Translations under genes and position numbers: made by a program
Shown: positions 26,082 through 35,940 of the stretch, in pieces
How the letters are laid out: the number at the start of each line of letters is the position of its first letter
How positions within the stretch are numbered: the stretch's first letter is position 1
Notes under the pieces: model-generated
Databases searched by the model: none
Seen by the model: only the letters and a program-made list of their open reading frames with translations
Told to the model about the DNA's origin: nothing
DNA from: Algoriphagus sp. A40
Lineage (GTDB): Bacteria > Bacteroidota > Bacteroidia > Cytophagales > Cyclobacteriaceae
Direction: 5' to 3'
DNA length: 64,000 nucleotides
Assembly: GCF_002002735.1 (NCBI RefSeq)
Contig: NZ_MUNY01000078.1
Span: 310,001-374,000 of the forward strand

Positions 26082-26582
26082 TTGAAAAAAACACTTTTAC
26101 TCTCAATCGCCATTTGCTCGATGGCGATATTTTCCTTCATTCCCCAGACCATTGCCCAGCAAGGGTATTACAATACCATGGTCGGTTTTCGAGCTGGGAC
26201 TTCCATTGGCGGTTCGGTTAAGCGATTTGTCACGGACAATTCAGCTGTTGAGCTTATGGTGTTCAACAGGTGGAAAGGTTGGAATGCAGCCCTACTTTAT
26301 GAAGTGCACATGGATATTCGGGAATTGCGCGGTATGGAATGGTATCTGGGAGGTGGGGGACACTACGGAATATGGAAAGAGCCAAAGGCAGAACCGCCAT
26401 GGGTCTACAAAGGAACAGAGGATTACAAAGCTTATGGAATTGATTTTATAGCTGGTTTGGAATACAATTTTTACAATACAAATATTTATCTGAGTTTGGA
26501 TTGGAAACCAGCATATAATTTTGTTGACTTCACAAAGCTTTGGTGGGACGAAGCAGCCTTTACACTTAGATATTCCTTTTGA
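26082..26582 (+). CDS. Small outer-membrane beta-barrel protein, TTG start
   Basis: 166 residues, function unknown. The signal peptide MKKTLLLSIAICSMAIFSFIPQTIAQ needs the TTG at 26082 as start; the first ATG (codon 14) would cut the signal peptide. The mature part has alternating hydrophobic and polar strands with many Gly, Trp and Tyr, and ends in an aromatic residue (FTLRYSF), as barrels inserted by BamA usually do. About eight strands are likely. It follows the bshC-fthC operon by 21 bases and has its own strong terminator. Confidence 0.75.
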   Translation: MKKTLLLSIAICSMAIFSFIPQTIAQQGYYNTMVGFRAGTSIGGSVKRFVTDNSAVELMVFNRWKGWNAALLYEVHMDIRELRGMEWYLGGGGHYGIWKEPKAEPPWVYKGTEDYKAYGIDFIAGLEYNFYNTNIYLSLDWKPAYNFVDFTKLWWDEAAFTLRYSF

Positions 26583-26587
26583 AAATG

Positions 26588-26619
26588 AAAAACCGGTTAG
26601 AAAATGAACCGGTTTTTTT
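26588..26619 (+). terminator. Intrinsic terminator after the barrel gene
   Basis: AAAACCGGTT and AACCGGTTTT pair perfectly across an 8-9 base loop and run into seven T. Confidence 0.88.
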
Positions 26620-27027
26620 AATTTCTGTAAGAAATGAGTAGAAAAAATGAAAAAAATGAACAGGAAATTTCGATTTTTTAAATATTTCAATTTTTAGCTT
26701 AGGCTTTTTCTCAAGAATTGAAATTTTATTAAAAAAAAATGGATAAAGGGTATATTTTATTCTTAAAAATGAGGAAAAAGCACCTTTTCAGGCTTGAAAA
26801 AATATTTTTTGCAGTTGAAAATTATTTTTGTTTTTAATTATTTTGGCACTTTGGCGAAATAATATTCTGTTAACGTTAAGAAATTTGTTCAATTCAGTTA
26901 ATAAATGTTAACAATACTGGAAAGGACCAAATAATTCGCTTTTCTACCCGTTCAAATGAATTTTTTACCGCTTTTGAAATTATGCCAGAATAAATTTTAT
27001 TTACGAATCAACTAAACTAAATACCTT
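26620..27027 (+). promoter_or_regulatory. AT-rich leader region of the susCD operon
   Basis: About 400 bases with no convincing gene. It is very AT-rich with many A and T tracts. TATTTTTG at 26823-26830 fits the -7 form TAnnTTTG, about 200 bases before susC, but has no well-spaced -33. The palindrome TTAACGTTAA lies at about 26869-26878, and GTTAAC recurs about 40 bases later; these could bind a regulator. The region probably holds the operon promoter and a long leader. Confidence 0.4.
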
Positions 27028-30000
27028 ATGAGAAAAGCTTTACTCTTTGTTGTTGCGCTTTTCACCTTGACCCTCAGCTATGAGGTCGCGGCGCAGCAAC
27101 GGGTAATTACCGGAACGGTAATTTCCGAGGAAGACGGTTTGGGCTTGCCAGGGGCAACAGTTCTCGTGAAAGGTACGACAGTAGGTACTACCACCGATTT
27201 GGATGGTAATTACTCTATCAACGTACCGGCGGGATCTGATGTCTTGATTTTCTCTTTTGTGGGTCTAAAGACCATGGAAGAGGCAATTGGCAACCGAGCC
27301 GTGGTGAATGTCACTCTGACGACCGACGCATCGCAACTATCCGAAGTGGTAGTAACTGCGATCGGTATCGAAAGAGAAAAGAAAGCGCTGGGTTACGCGG
27401 TAACCTCAGTGGACAATACGCAGCTGGAGAACCGTCCAGAATCTGACGTAGCCCGAGTACTTCAGGGCAAAGTGCCAGGGGTGAGCATCACCTCTACCAA
27501 CGGTATGTCTGGGTCCGGTACCAACATGGTAATCCGGGGCTATTCCTCAGCTACCGGTTCTAACCAACCACTCTTCGTAGTGGATGGTGTGCCTTTCAAC
27601 ACCAGCACCAATGCGCAAAACGGTTTCACCACCGGTGGCGGATCTACATCTTCCCGATTCTTGGATATCGATCCAAATAACATCGAGAGCATGTCTGTAC
27701 TGAAAGGTTTGTCTGCAACGGTTCTTTATGGTGACCAGGGTAGAAACGGGGTAATCCTGATCACTACCAAATCTGGTGCTTCCAAAAGAAAAGCTGCTGA
27801 AGTAACCATCAACCAATCTCTGTTCACCAACGAGGCAGCTTCATTGCCAGATTATGGTCAGATTTATGGTAATGGTTTCCAGCAGGCTCCTGGGTTCTTC
27901 TTCTCTAACTTCGGACCGAGAATGGATCAGGGTCTGACCATCAATCACCCGTATGCTACCTCATCTGTAGCAGCCATCAGAAACGAATTCCCTCAATTTT
28001 GGGTAGATGGTGTTGTGGGCGGAACTCCAGTACAGTATGAGTACAAAGCTTACAAAGATCCATCTGAGGTATTCTTCAGACAAGGTTTGGTATCCAATAC
28101 CTCAGTTCAGATAGCCGGAGGTTCCGACAGAACCGGATTTAATGCCAGCTTTGGTTACACTGACGAAGAAGGATATGTACCAGGCAATGAATTGGAAAAA
28201 TTCAACTTTGGACTTGGTATGAACTCTGCGATCACGGATAAGTTGTCTGTTAACTCTTCCTTCACTTTCGCCATCACGGATTTGGTATCTCCGCCTACGA
28301 ATGCCTCTTCTGGCTCTGGAAGTGATATTCCATCAGTTTTTGGTCACGTCTTGTTCACTCCACGTTCTGTGGATTTGGAAAATCTTCCTTATGAACTCCC
28401 ATCCGATAAGAGCTCCGTTTATTTCCGAGGCGGTAATGATATTACCAACCCTAACTGGTTGGTGAAATATTACTCCAACACCTCCAAAGTAAATAGATTC
28501 TTCAACTCCACTTCTTTGAACTACGATATCAACGACGACTTCTCTGTGACTTACAGATTGGGTCTTGATACCTATTCAGAATTGCAGGAAGTGAAGTATA
28601 ACAAAGGTGGTGCAACCGCAAACTTGGCGACAAAGAACGGTTACTACAGATCGATCAACATCAATAATACGATCTGGAATCAGGATTTGATTTTGAATTG
28701 GAAAAAGGAATTCTCTGACAAAATCGGAATGAGCGCTCTTCTTGGTGGGAACTCCAGATATGATTATTATACACAGAATGGAATCGCTTCTCAAGGCCAG
28801 TTGGCGTTCGGCTTGTTCAGACATTCTAACTTCCGAACTTCTGCCAATACTGATGCCTATAGTGGTGGTCAGTTAAATTATGAAGAGGAACAAAGAAGGT
28901 ATGGAGTCTATGCCAACGTTACTGTGGATTATTCTGATTACTTGTTCTTTAACTTGTCTGCAAGAAATGATTGGACTTCAACTGTAGAGGCAGAGAACAG
29001 AAGTATTCTGTATCCAGGTGCTTCGGTTTCCTTCATACCAACAACGGCATTTGACTGGAGCTCAGCTGTTTTGAACGACTTGAAACTGAGATTGGGATAT
29101 GGAACATCTGCAGGTTATCCTTCTCCATACAGCACTCGAAATGTACTGGCGCAGAATGCAAGAGCTTTTGATGTGAATGGTGCTGTAACTACTACACATG
29201 CTGTTTCCAATACCCTGGGTAACCCTAACTTGAAGCCAGAGCTTCATGGTGAATTGGAATTCGGTGTGGAAGGTGTCATGTTCAACAACAAGTTGAGATT
29301 TGATATCTCTGTTTACGAGAAAAACACGCAGGATTTGATTACACAGTCTCCAATTGATCCTGCTACAGGTTTTACTTCAACAGCTATCAATATTGGAAAG
29401 ATCAGAACCCGAGGTGCTGAAATTCAGGCAACTGTAACTCCGATTTCTACGGCCTCAGGATTTGAGTGGAATTCAACCTTAAACTGGTCTACGTACCAAA
29501 CCGAAGTAATTGAGCTGGGTGGTGGCTTAGAAGAAGTGATTATTGCAGGTTATTCCAATGACGTAGCAAATTTCGCCATTCCAGGTCAGCCGTTTAACGT
29601 GATCAAAGGTGTGGGCTTTGACCGTGATCCGGCAACTGGCCAGCCAATCATCCTATCCACTGGTGTACACAAGCCGACAGCTGAATTAGTCGTTTTGGGT
29701 GATCCGAACCCAGCATGGACCGGATCTTGGATCAACTCCTTCTCCTACAAAGGATTAACTTTCAATTTTATGTTGGAATACAGACATAAAGGGATGATTT
29801 ACTCCAACACCGTGACAGCTACCCTTGCCCGAGGTGTAACCACGGATCCGGTTGCTGACCGTGAGTTGACCTTTATCATGCCTGGTGTTAGACAGGACGG
29901 TACCAATTCAGATGGAACTCCTAAATACATACCAAACGACTACCAAATCTCTGCTTCTGACTACTTCTTCTCTGGCTACCAGGGTGCTACCGATGAGCCA

Positions 30001-30267
30001 AATATGTTTGACGGTTCCATGATCCGCTTGAGAGAAGTATCTCTTGCTTACCAGTTGCCAAACAACTTGATGGCTAAGACTCCTTTCAAGAGAGCTTCGA
30101 TTGCGTTAAGCGGTACAAACCTTTGGTTTGAGGCACTTAACTTTCCTCCAAACATGAACTTTGATGTGGATGTGTTGGGTACAGGTGTTGGTAACGGTCT
30201 TGGATTCGATTTCGTGACTGGTCCTAGCTCGAAAAGAGTGGGTGGAACGTTAACTCTTACTTTCTAA
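27028..30267 (+). CDS. SusC/RagA family TonB-linked outer-membrane transporter
   Basis: 1079-residue TonB-dependent channel. In order: signal peptide (MRKALLFVVALFTLTLSYEVAAQ); carboxypeptidase-regulatory-like domain (about 24-110, with GLPGATVLVKGTTVGTTTDLDG); TonB-box-like SEVVVTAIG; plug domain (about 115-245, with VIRGYSSATGSNQPLFVVDG and VLYGDQGRNGVILITTK); and a large beta-barrel ending in GGTLTLTF. It pairs with the SusD gene 18 bases downstream, forming a lidded importer for oligomers. No glycoside hydrolase or sensor lies next to it, so the substrate is unknown and could be peptide. Confidence 0.95.
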   Translation: MRKALLFVVALFTLTLSYEVAAQQRVITGTVISEEDGLGLPGATVLVKGTTVGTTTDLDGNYSINVPAGSDVLIFSFVGLKTMEEAIGNRAVVNVTLTTDASQLSEVVVTAIGIEREKKALGYAVTSVDNTQLENRPESDVARVLQGKVPGVSITSTNGMSGSGTNMVIRGYSSATGSNQPLFVVDGVPFNTSTNAQNGFTTGGGSTSSRFLDIDPNNIESMSVLKGLSATVLYGDQGRNGVILITTKSGASKRKAAEVTINQSLFTNEAASLPDYGQIYGNGFQQAPGFFFSNFGPRMDQGLTINHPYATSSVAAIRNEFPQFWVDGVVGGTPVQYEYKAYKDPSEVFFRQGLVSNTSVQIAGGSDRTGFNASFGYTDEEGYVPGNELEKFNFGLGMNSAITDKLSVNSSFTFAITDLVSPPTNASSGSGSDIPSVFGHVLFTPRSVDLENLPYELPSDKSSVYFRGGNDITNPNWLVKYYSNTSKVNRFFNSTSLNYDINDDFSVTYRLGLDTYSELQEVKYNKGGATANLATKNGYYRSININNTIWNQDLILNWKKEFSDKIGMSALLGGNSRYDYYTQNGIASQGQLAFGLFRHSNFRTSANTDAYSGGQLNYEEEQRRYGVYANVTVDYSDYLFFNLSARNDWTSTVEAENRSILYPGASVSFIPTTAFDWSSAVLNDLKLRLGYGTSAGYPSPYSTRNVLAQNARAFDVNGAVTTTHAVSNTLGNPNLKPELHGELEFGVEGVMFNNKLRFDISVYEKNTQDLITQSPIDPATGFTSTAINIGKIRTRGAEIQATVTPISTASGFEWNSTLNWSTYQTEVIELGGGLEEVIIAGYSNDVANFAIPGQPFNVIKGVGFDRDPATGQPIILSTGVHKPTAELVVLGDPNPAWTGSWINSFSYKGLTFNFMLEYRHKGMIYSNTVTATLARGVTTDPVADRELTFIMPGVRQDGTNSDGTPKYIPNDYQISASDYFFSGYQGATDEPNMFDGSMIRLREVSLAYQLPNNLMAKTPFKRASIALSGTNLWFEALNFPPNMNFDVDVLGTGVGNGLGFDFVTGPSSKRVGGTLTLTF

Positions 30268-30285
30268 CCCTAAATGGAAATGACA

Positions 30286-31938
30286 ATGAAAAGATTTATA
30301 TACGGCCTGACGGTTGCTACCAGCTTGGTTTTTGCGACGTCTTGCGATGAAAAATTGGACGAATTGTTAGAGAATCCAAATGCAGTAAACGCACAAACTG
30401 CATCTCCGGATTTTCTTTTAAACAGGATCCAGTTGGATTACAAAGATTTGTGGTATGGGATTTCCGATAGAGGAGCGAGACTTACCCGTCAAATCAACCA
30501 GGGTTCTTCCTTGTATATCAATGCATACAGGGCTGTTGATACAAACGGAACTTGGTCCAATGGCTACGCAAATTTGTTGGCTGATATCAAGTTTTTGGAG
30601 CCTTTAGCTGAAGCGTCCAACTTCCAAAGACACTTGGGTATTGCTAAGACAATAAAGGCAATGGTTCTCTTTGATTTGGTGGATACTTATGGAGATGTTC
30701 CATATTTAGAGGCTCTTGATCCTGCCAATTTCAATCCAAAGACTGATAGCGGTCAAACCATCTATACCGCTGCCCTTGCGCTATTGGATGAGGCTAAGGG
30801 GCACTTCACAGCCACTTCGGCGGGTACACCAAACGATTATTATTACAATAGAAATTATACTCGTTGGATTAAGTTGGTGAATACTTTGAAATTGAGGTAT
30901 TATCTAAACACTAAATTGGTAGATGCTGCTGCTTCAAAGGCCGGAATTAATGCTTTGATTGCAGAGAATAACATGTTGGGTACTACCGACAATTTTGTTT
31001 TCCTGTTCGGTACTACTGCGGCTGATCCAGATTCCAGACATCCTAAATTTGCAGGTCAATATACTGCGGGTGGGGGTGATTATCAATCCACTTACTACAT
31101 GCATCACTTGACTGTAGAAAAGGGATTTGATGATCCGCGTGTCAGGTACTACATGTATCGTCAGGTTTTGACCAATACTACCAATGTGGATGAGCAAGAA
31201 TGTATATCTCAACTAGCTCCTTCACACTACCTGGTTGGTAACTTCCCATATTGTAATCCAGCCGGTAACAAAGGTTATTGGGGTAGAGATCACTTGGATC
31301 CGGACGGGATTCCACCAGATGGTTTGAAAAGAACTGCTTATGGAGTATTTCCAGCTGGAGGTCGTTTTGACAATAACTCCGGTGCGGTAGTTTCCAACCC
31401 TGCCTTGGGTGCGAAAGGCGCAGGTATTCACCCTATCATGTTGGCTGCTTATGTGGACTTTATGTTGGCTGAGGCAGCACTTACCTTGGGTACTACAGGA
31501 GATCCAAAAGCTCTTCTTGCGTCTGGAATTACTAAGCATATCAACTATGTCAGAGCGTTTTCAGTTGCTACAAGTGAAAGTGTAGCAATCAATGCAATCA
31601 TTAACGACACAGAACACGCTCGTCAAAGAGATAATTATGTGGCCTATGTTAATGGTAAATATGATGCTGCTGCCTCAGCGGATGCGCGAATGAATTTGAT
31701 AGGACTGGAATATTGGTTGGCGCTATACGGTAACGGAACTGAATCCTACAATTTGTATAGAAGAACAGGAAAGCCGGCAAACATGCAGCCGGGATTGGAA
31801 GCCAATCCGGGTCCATTTATTAGATCGTTCTTGTATCCAAATAACTACATGGTTACGAATACGAATGCTGTCCAAAAGCCTGACAACGCGGTTCAGGTGT
31901 TCTGGGATAAGAACCCTGGATCACCTTGGATTTATTAA
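30286..31938 (+). CDS. SusD/RagB family surface lipoprotein
   Basis: Outer-surface lipoprotein that captures substrate for the SusC channel. The start at 30286 gives the lipoprotein signal MKRFIYGLTVATSLVFATSC with the lipid-modified Cys at residue 20; two in-frame ATGs 6 and 12 bases earlier are possible. The protein is of the SusD-like type with alpha-helical TPR-like segments (ANLLADIKFLEPLAE, IAKTIKAMVLFDLVDTYGDVPY, YTRWIKLVNTLKLRYYLNTK). About 550 residues is normal. It shares an operon with susC and the next lipoprotein. Confidence 0.93.
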   Translation: MKRFIYGLTVATSLVFATSCDEKLDELLENPNAVNAQTASPDFLLNRIQLDYKDLWYGISDRGARLTRQINQGSSLYINAYRAVDTNGTWSNGYANLLADIKFLEPLAEASNFQRHLGIAKTIKAMVLFDLVDTYGDVPYLEALDPANFNPKTDSGQTIYTAALALLDEAKGHFTATSAGTPNDYYYNRNYTRWIKLVNTLKLRYYLNTKLVDAAASKAGINALIAENNMLGTTDNFVFLFGTTAADPDSRHPKFAGQYTAGGGDYQSTYYMHHLTVEKGFDDPRVRYYMYRQVLTNTTNVDEQECISQLAPSHYLVGNFPYCNPAGNKGYWGRDHLDPDGIPPDGLKRTAYGVFPAGGRFDNNSGAVVSNPALGAKGAGIHPIMLAAYVDFMLAEAALTLGTTGDPKALLASGITKHINYVRAFSVATSESVAINAIINDTEHARQRDNYVAYVNGKYDAAASADARMNLIGLEYWLALYGNGTESYNLYRRTGKPANMQPGLEANPGPFIRSFLYPNNYMVTNTNAVQKPDNAVQVFWDKNPGSPWIY

Positions 31939-31956
31939 CCAAAAAAATTAGAAAAA

Positions 31957-32901
31957 ATGAAAATTCTAAAATATAGTTTCGGCTTATTGGCAACTGCACT
32001 CATCTTATTGAGCTCCTGTAGAGACTCTGTGGAACCAAACGTTCCTTACAGTACTTTCGACAACGGTGCTTATTTGAGAACTGTCGCCAGCACAAGTACA
32101 ACATTCAACTTCTTCAACCTAGCAGCTTCCAAGTTTGCTTTGACACTTGAAGCAGTTGATAAGGAAGATGGGGCTACAGTGGAAACTGTGGAAATTCGTG
32201 TCCGTCACAGAAGATTGATACCGGGAGTAGGTTTGAAATATACTCCTGCGACTGACGTATTGGTTAAAACTCTTCAGGCTTCAGATTTTGGTCCAAATGA
32301 TGATACCAGATTCCTAAGAGCTGCATTTGAAATTTCTTCTGCAGAGGCAATTGCTGCTGTGGGATTGACTCCAGCGGATATTGCGGGAGGAGATGTTTTC
32401 GAATTCAGACTGGTATTGAATGACAAGTTTGGTCGTGTGTTTTCTACTAACAACGTTACAACTAACGTGGCTGGTGCTCCTTTCTACGCGTCTCCATTCC
32501 AGTATAACGTGAGTGTAATCTGTCCATCTGATTTGGCGGGTACGTTTGATTTCACGGCTACTGATCAGAAATCTGAATATGGAACTTGCCCCGGTAATAC
32601 CTATACAGGTAAGACCACATGGACAAAAGTAGGTACTTCTACTCGATACCTAATTTCCGATGGAACATTTGGATTGTATGGATGTCAAGGCGATACATAC
32701 AAAGGTGATGTCGGTATAAATGATGCCTGTGGTGTATTGAGTATCAATGGTGTAGATCAATATAGTTCTCCATATTCTATGAAATTTATTAGTGTGACTC
32801 CTGAGTTGTTGACATTCAGCGTTACAAATGGTTATGGAGATTTCATGATTGTAAAAGTTAAATCCAATGCTGGAAAGCCTTGGCCTTCAACTTTGAGATA
32901 A
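31957..32901 (+). CDS. Sus-locus lipoprotein of unknown function
   Basis: 314 residues. The lipoprotein signal MKILKYSFGLLATALILLSSC has Cys21 in a lipobox. The rest is beta-rich, with a first domain (about 25-190) that includes VRHRRL and FEFRLVLNDKFG, and a second cysteine-containing domain with TYTGKTTW and GCQGDTYKGDVGINDACG. Its place as third gene suggests a surface glycan- or peptide-binding protein analogous to SusE/SusF, although I see no specific family. It ends at a strong terminator that closes the operon. Confidence 0.8.
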   Translation: MKILKYSFGLLATALILLSSCRDSVEPNVPYSTFDNGAYLRTVASTSTTFNFFNLAASKFALTLEAVDKEDGATVETVEIRVRHRRLIPGVGLKYTPATDVLVKTLQASDFGPNDDTRFLRAAFEISSAEAIAAVGLTPADIAGGDVFEFRLVLNDKFGRVFSTNNVTTNVAGAPFYASPFQYNVSVICPSDLAGTFDFTATDQKSEYGTCPGNTYTGKTTWTKVGTSTRYLISDGTFGLYGCQGDTYKGDVGINDACGVLSINGVDQYSSPYSMKFISVTPELLTFSVTNGYGDFMIVKVKSNAGKPWPSTLR

Positions 32902-32918
32902 TAACATTTCTCTTAATT

Positions 32919-32951
32919 TAAAAAGCAGCGTCGAAAGGCGCTGCTTTTTTT
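32919..32951 (+). terminator. Intrinsic terminator of the susCD operon
   Basis: AAAAAGCAGCG pairs with CGCTGCTTTTT across an 8-base loop and ends in seven T. Confidence 0.9.
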
Positions 32952-33000
32952 GTTTAAACAGTTAAATTCAAATAAATATTTGGTAAAGCAAATAAGCAAT

Positions 33001-33031
33001 TTTTGAATGTGGGTATTAGGGCCTAGATTTG
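33001..33031 (+). promoter_or_regulatory. Bacteroidetes promoter of sucA
   Basis: A -33 element TTTTG (33001-33005) is followed after 18 bases by the -7 element TAGATTTG (33024-33031), matching TTTG-N17-23-TAnnTTTG. The ATG of sucA at 33053 is 21 bases on. A TTG within the -7 element is in frame but cannot be the start if this promoter is used. Confidence 0.65.
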
Positions 33032-33052
33032 CCATGTTCTCATAAACTCACC

Positions 33053-35845
33053 ATGGATAAATTCTCCTTTATTGCAAATGCGCACGTCTCCTATATCGAT
33101 GAGCTATACGCATCTTACAAAAACGAACCTTCCTCAATAGACCCTAGTTGGAAAGAATTTTTTGACGGATTTGATTTCGCGTTGGCCAATTATGGACAGG
33201 CAGAAAATGGCAATTCTGCTGAAACCCGTACCGTTATTTCCACTGAAAAAAGTGGAACTGTTGCATCTCCGGGTACAATCATGGACATGGATCTTCTTCC
33301 AAAAGAGATCAAAGTGCGGGCAATGATCCACGCATATCGTTCCAGAGCCCACTTAAGATCCAAAACCAATCCGGTCAGGGAAAGAAGAGATCGTAAACCG
33401 ATGATCGATCCTGAAAATTTCGGACTTGGTCAGGAAGACATGGTAACTGTTTTCCAAGCAGGAAATGAAATAGGAATAGGAAATGCAACCCTTACTGATA
33501 TTATTTCTGCATTAAAGACGATTTATGAAGGGCCAATTGGCTTTGAATTTTTATATATCAGGGATGCAGAAATTCTGGATTGGTTTAAAACCAAGGTGGA
33601 AAAAGAGGCTTTGGCATTTAATCCTTCCCATGACGAGAAAAAGCGCATTCTTTTCAAACTGAATCAGGCTGTTGTTTTCGAAAATTTCCTTCATACCAAA
33701 TATCTGGGTCAAAAGCGTTTTTCACTTGAAGGAGGAGAAAGTACTATTCCATTTTTAGATGCGGTAATCAATACTGCGGCGCAGCATGGCGTGCAGGAAG
33801 TAATGATCGGGATGGCTCACCGCGGTCGATTGAATGTCCTGGCAAATATCATGGGCAAGACTTATGAGCAGATTTTCTCTGAATTTGAAGGTACTGCCAA
33901 GCCTGACCTGACGATGGGAGATGGAGATGTGAAATATCACATGGGATACTCATCTGACATTGTGACTCCTGAAAACAATAAAGTTCACCTAAAACTTGCT
34001 CCAAACCCATCTCATTTGGAAGCTGTCAATCCTGTAGTTGAAGGGTTTATCAGGGCAAAAATCGATCATGCCCACAAAAATGACGTCAAAAAAGCACTTC
34101 CAATTCTGATCCACGGTGATGCTGCAGTTGCAGGGCAGGGGATTGTATATGAAGTCACTCAAATGGCAGGATTGAAAGGCTATCATACTGGTGGAACAAT
34201 CCATTTCGTGATCAACAATCAGGTTGGATTTACTACTGATTTTGACGACGCCAGAACTTCAATTTACTGTACAGATGTGGCCAAAATCATCGATGCTCCG
34301 GTCATTCACGTCAACGGTGACAATGCCGAAGCCGTAGTTTTTGCTTCCAGACTTGCCGCCGAATTCCGTCAGAAGTTTAGCAAAGACATCTTCGTAGACA
34401 TGGTCTGTTATAGAAGACATGGGCACAACGAGTCTGACGAGCCTAAATTCACTCAGCCTGAACTCTACAATATCATCTCCAAGCATCCGAATCCAAGAGA
34501 GATTTATATCAAAAAACTGACTGAGAGAGGTGATTTTGATGCCAAAATTGCAGCTCAGATGGATGAGGAATTCCGTCAATTGCTCCAGGATCGTCTGAAC
34601 ATGGTGAAGGAAAAGCCACTTCCATATCAAGCAACGAAGTTTGAAAGAGAATGGGCAAACCTCAGGAGATCCAAGCCGGAAGATTTTGAGAAATCACCTA
34701 ATACAGGCATTTCTCCTGAAGTCATTGAGAAAGTGGCCAATGCCATAACTTTTATCCCCAAAGGCTTCAAACCGATCAAACAGATCGAAGCACAGATGAA
34801 GCAGAGAAAGGACATGTTCTTTGAAACCAAAGAGCTGAACTGGGCTTCTGCTGAATTGCTTGCGTATGGCTCTCTTCTTTTGGAAGGAAAGACCGTAAGG
34901 TTAACCGGCCAGGATGTGCAGCGCGGGACATTTTCACACCGACATGCTGTGATTCACGACGCCAACTCCAATCAGCCTTTCAACTCTCTCAAAGAGATGA
35001 AAGACAGAAAAGGGCAATTCCACATTTACAATTCTCTGCTTTCCGAATACGCTGTTCTTGGCTTTGAATACGGTTATGCGATAGCTAATCCAAATGCCTT
35101 GACGATTTGGGAAGGGCAGTTTGGGGACTTTGCCAACGGAGCTCAGACGATGATTGACCAGTTCATTTCTTCAGGTGAATCCAAATGGCAAAAAATGAAT
35201 GGGTTGGTCATGTTGCTTCCTCATGGATACGAGGGTCAGGGTCCAGAGCATTCCAATGCCCGTCCGGAACGGTTTCTACAGCTTTCTGCAGAATACAACA
35301 TGGTCGTGGCAAATATTACGGAGCCTTCAAACTTTTTCCACCTGCTGAGAAGACAGCTGACTTGGGAATTCAGAAAGCCCTGTGTCGTGATGTCTCCAAA
35401 GTCACTTCTGAGACATCCGAAAGTGGTTTCTCCAATTTCCGAGTTTACTTCAGGAAATTTCAGAGAAGTGCTTCCAGACACGACAGTCGTTGCACAAGAC
35501 GTGAAACGTGTGATCCTTTGTACCGGAAAGGTGTTTTACGACCTCGAGGAAGCCAGAGAAAAGGAAAAAATCAAAAACGTGGCGATTGTAAGAATAGAGC
35601 AGCTTCATCCTTTGCCTAAAACCCAAATACTTGAAGTGTTGAAGTCGTACAAGGGAGCTGAGGTGGTTTGGGTACAAGAAGAACCTGAAAACATGGGCTA
35701 TTGGAACTACCTGCTAAGGTTACTATACAAAGAACTTCCAATGGAACTCATAGCAAGGAAACCTAGTGCTTCTCCTGCTACCGGATATAACAAAGTCCAC
35801 GTAGAGGAGCAGAAAAACATTGTTTCCCAAGCGCTAAAAATCTAA
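33053..35845 (+). CDS. sucA: 2-oxoglutarate dehydrogenase E1 component
   Basis: Thiamine-diphosphate enzyme that decarboxylates 2-oxoglutarate and passes succinyl to E2. 930 residues from the ATG at 33053, the usual size. The N-terminal helix (FSFIANAHVSYIDELYASYK) that contacts E2/E3 is present. VMIGMAHRGRLNVLANIMGK, PILIHGDAAVAGQGIVYE, RRHGHNESDEPKFTQP and TGQDVQRGTFSHRHAV mark cofactor and active-site regions. E2 and E3 genes follow in order, each with its own short spacer, and a hairpin terminator lies between E1 and E2. Confidence 0.97.
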   Translation: MDKFSFIANAHVSYIDELYASYKNEPSSIDPSWKEFFDGFDFALANYGQAENGNSAETRTVISTEKSGTVASPGTIMDMDLLPKEIKVRAMIHAYRSRAHLRSKTNPVRERRDRKPMIDPENFGLGQEDMVTVFQAGNEIGIGNATLTDIISALKTIYEGPIGFEFLYIRDAEILDWFKTKVEKEALAFNPSHDEKKRILFKLNQAVVFENFLHTKYLGQKRFSLEGGESTIPFLDAVINTAAQHGVQEVMIGMAHRGRLNVLANIMGKTYEQIFSEFEGTAKPDLTMGDGDVKYHMGYSSDIVTPENNKVHLKLAPNPSHLEAVNPVVEGFIRAKIDHAHKNDVKKALPILIHGDAAVAGQGIVYEVTQMAGLKGYHTGGTIHFVINNQVGFTTDFDDARTSIYCTDVAKIIDAPVIHVNGDNAEAVVFASRLAAEFRQKFSKDIFVDMVCYRRHGHNESDEPKFTQPELYNIISKHPNPREIYIKKLTERGDFDAKIAAQMDEEFRQLLQDRLNMVKEKPLPYQATKFEREWANLRRSKPEDFEKSPNTGISPEVIEKVANAITFIPKGFKPIKQIEAQMKQRKDMFFETKELNWASAELLAYGSLLLEGKTVRLTGQDVQRGTFSHRHAVIHDANSNQPFNSLKEMKDRKGQFHIYNSLLSEYAVLGFEYGYAIANPNALTIWEGQFGDFANGAQTMIDQFISSGESKWQKMNGLVMLLPHGYEGQGPEHSNARPERFLQLSAEYNMVVANITEPSNFFHLLRRQLTWEFRKPCVVMSPKSLLRHPKVVSPISEFTSGNFREVLPDTTVVAQDVKRVILCTGKVFYDLEEAREKEKIKNVAIVRIEQLHPLPKTQILEVLKSYKGAEVVWVQEEPENMGYWNYLLRLLYKELPMELIARKPSASPATGYNKVHVEEQKNIVSQALKI

Positions 35846-35854
35846 ACTTGATCA

Positions 35855-35884
35855 AAGCCCCGGTCTTTCCGGGGTTGTTTTTGA
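35855..35884 (+). terminator. Intrinsic terminator between sucA and sucB
   Basis: AGCCCCGG pairs with CCGGGGTT across TCTTT, followed by GTTTTT. It may be partial, as E2 is also needed. Confidence 0.75.
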
Positions 35885-35940
35885 ATACAACTATTTCTTA
35901 ACCTCCTTCCAAAATAACCTGAAGGGAAAAATATAGAACC

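Noticed and set aside
26869-26915. TTAACGTTAA and GTTAAC sites before susC as a defined operator
   Set aside because: The sequence is very AT-rich, so such palindromes are likely by chance; kept only as a remark in the leader entry.
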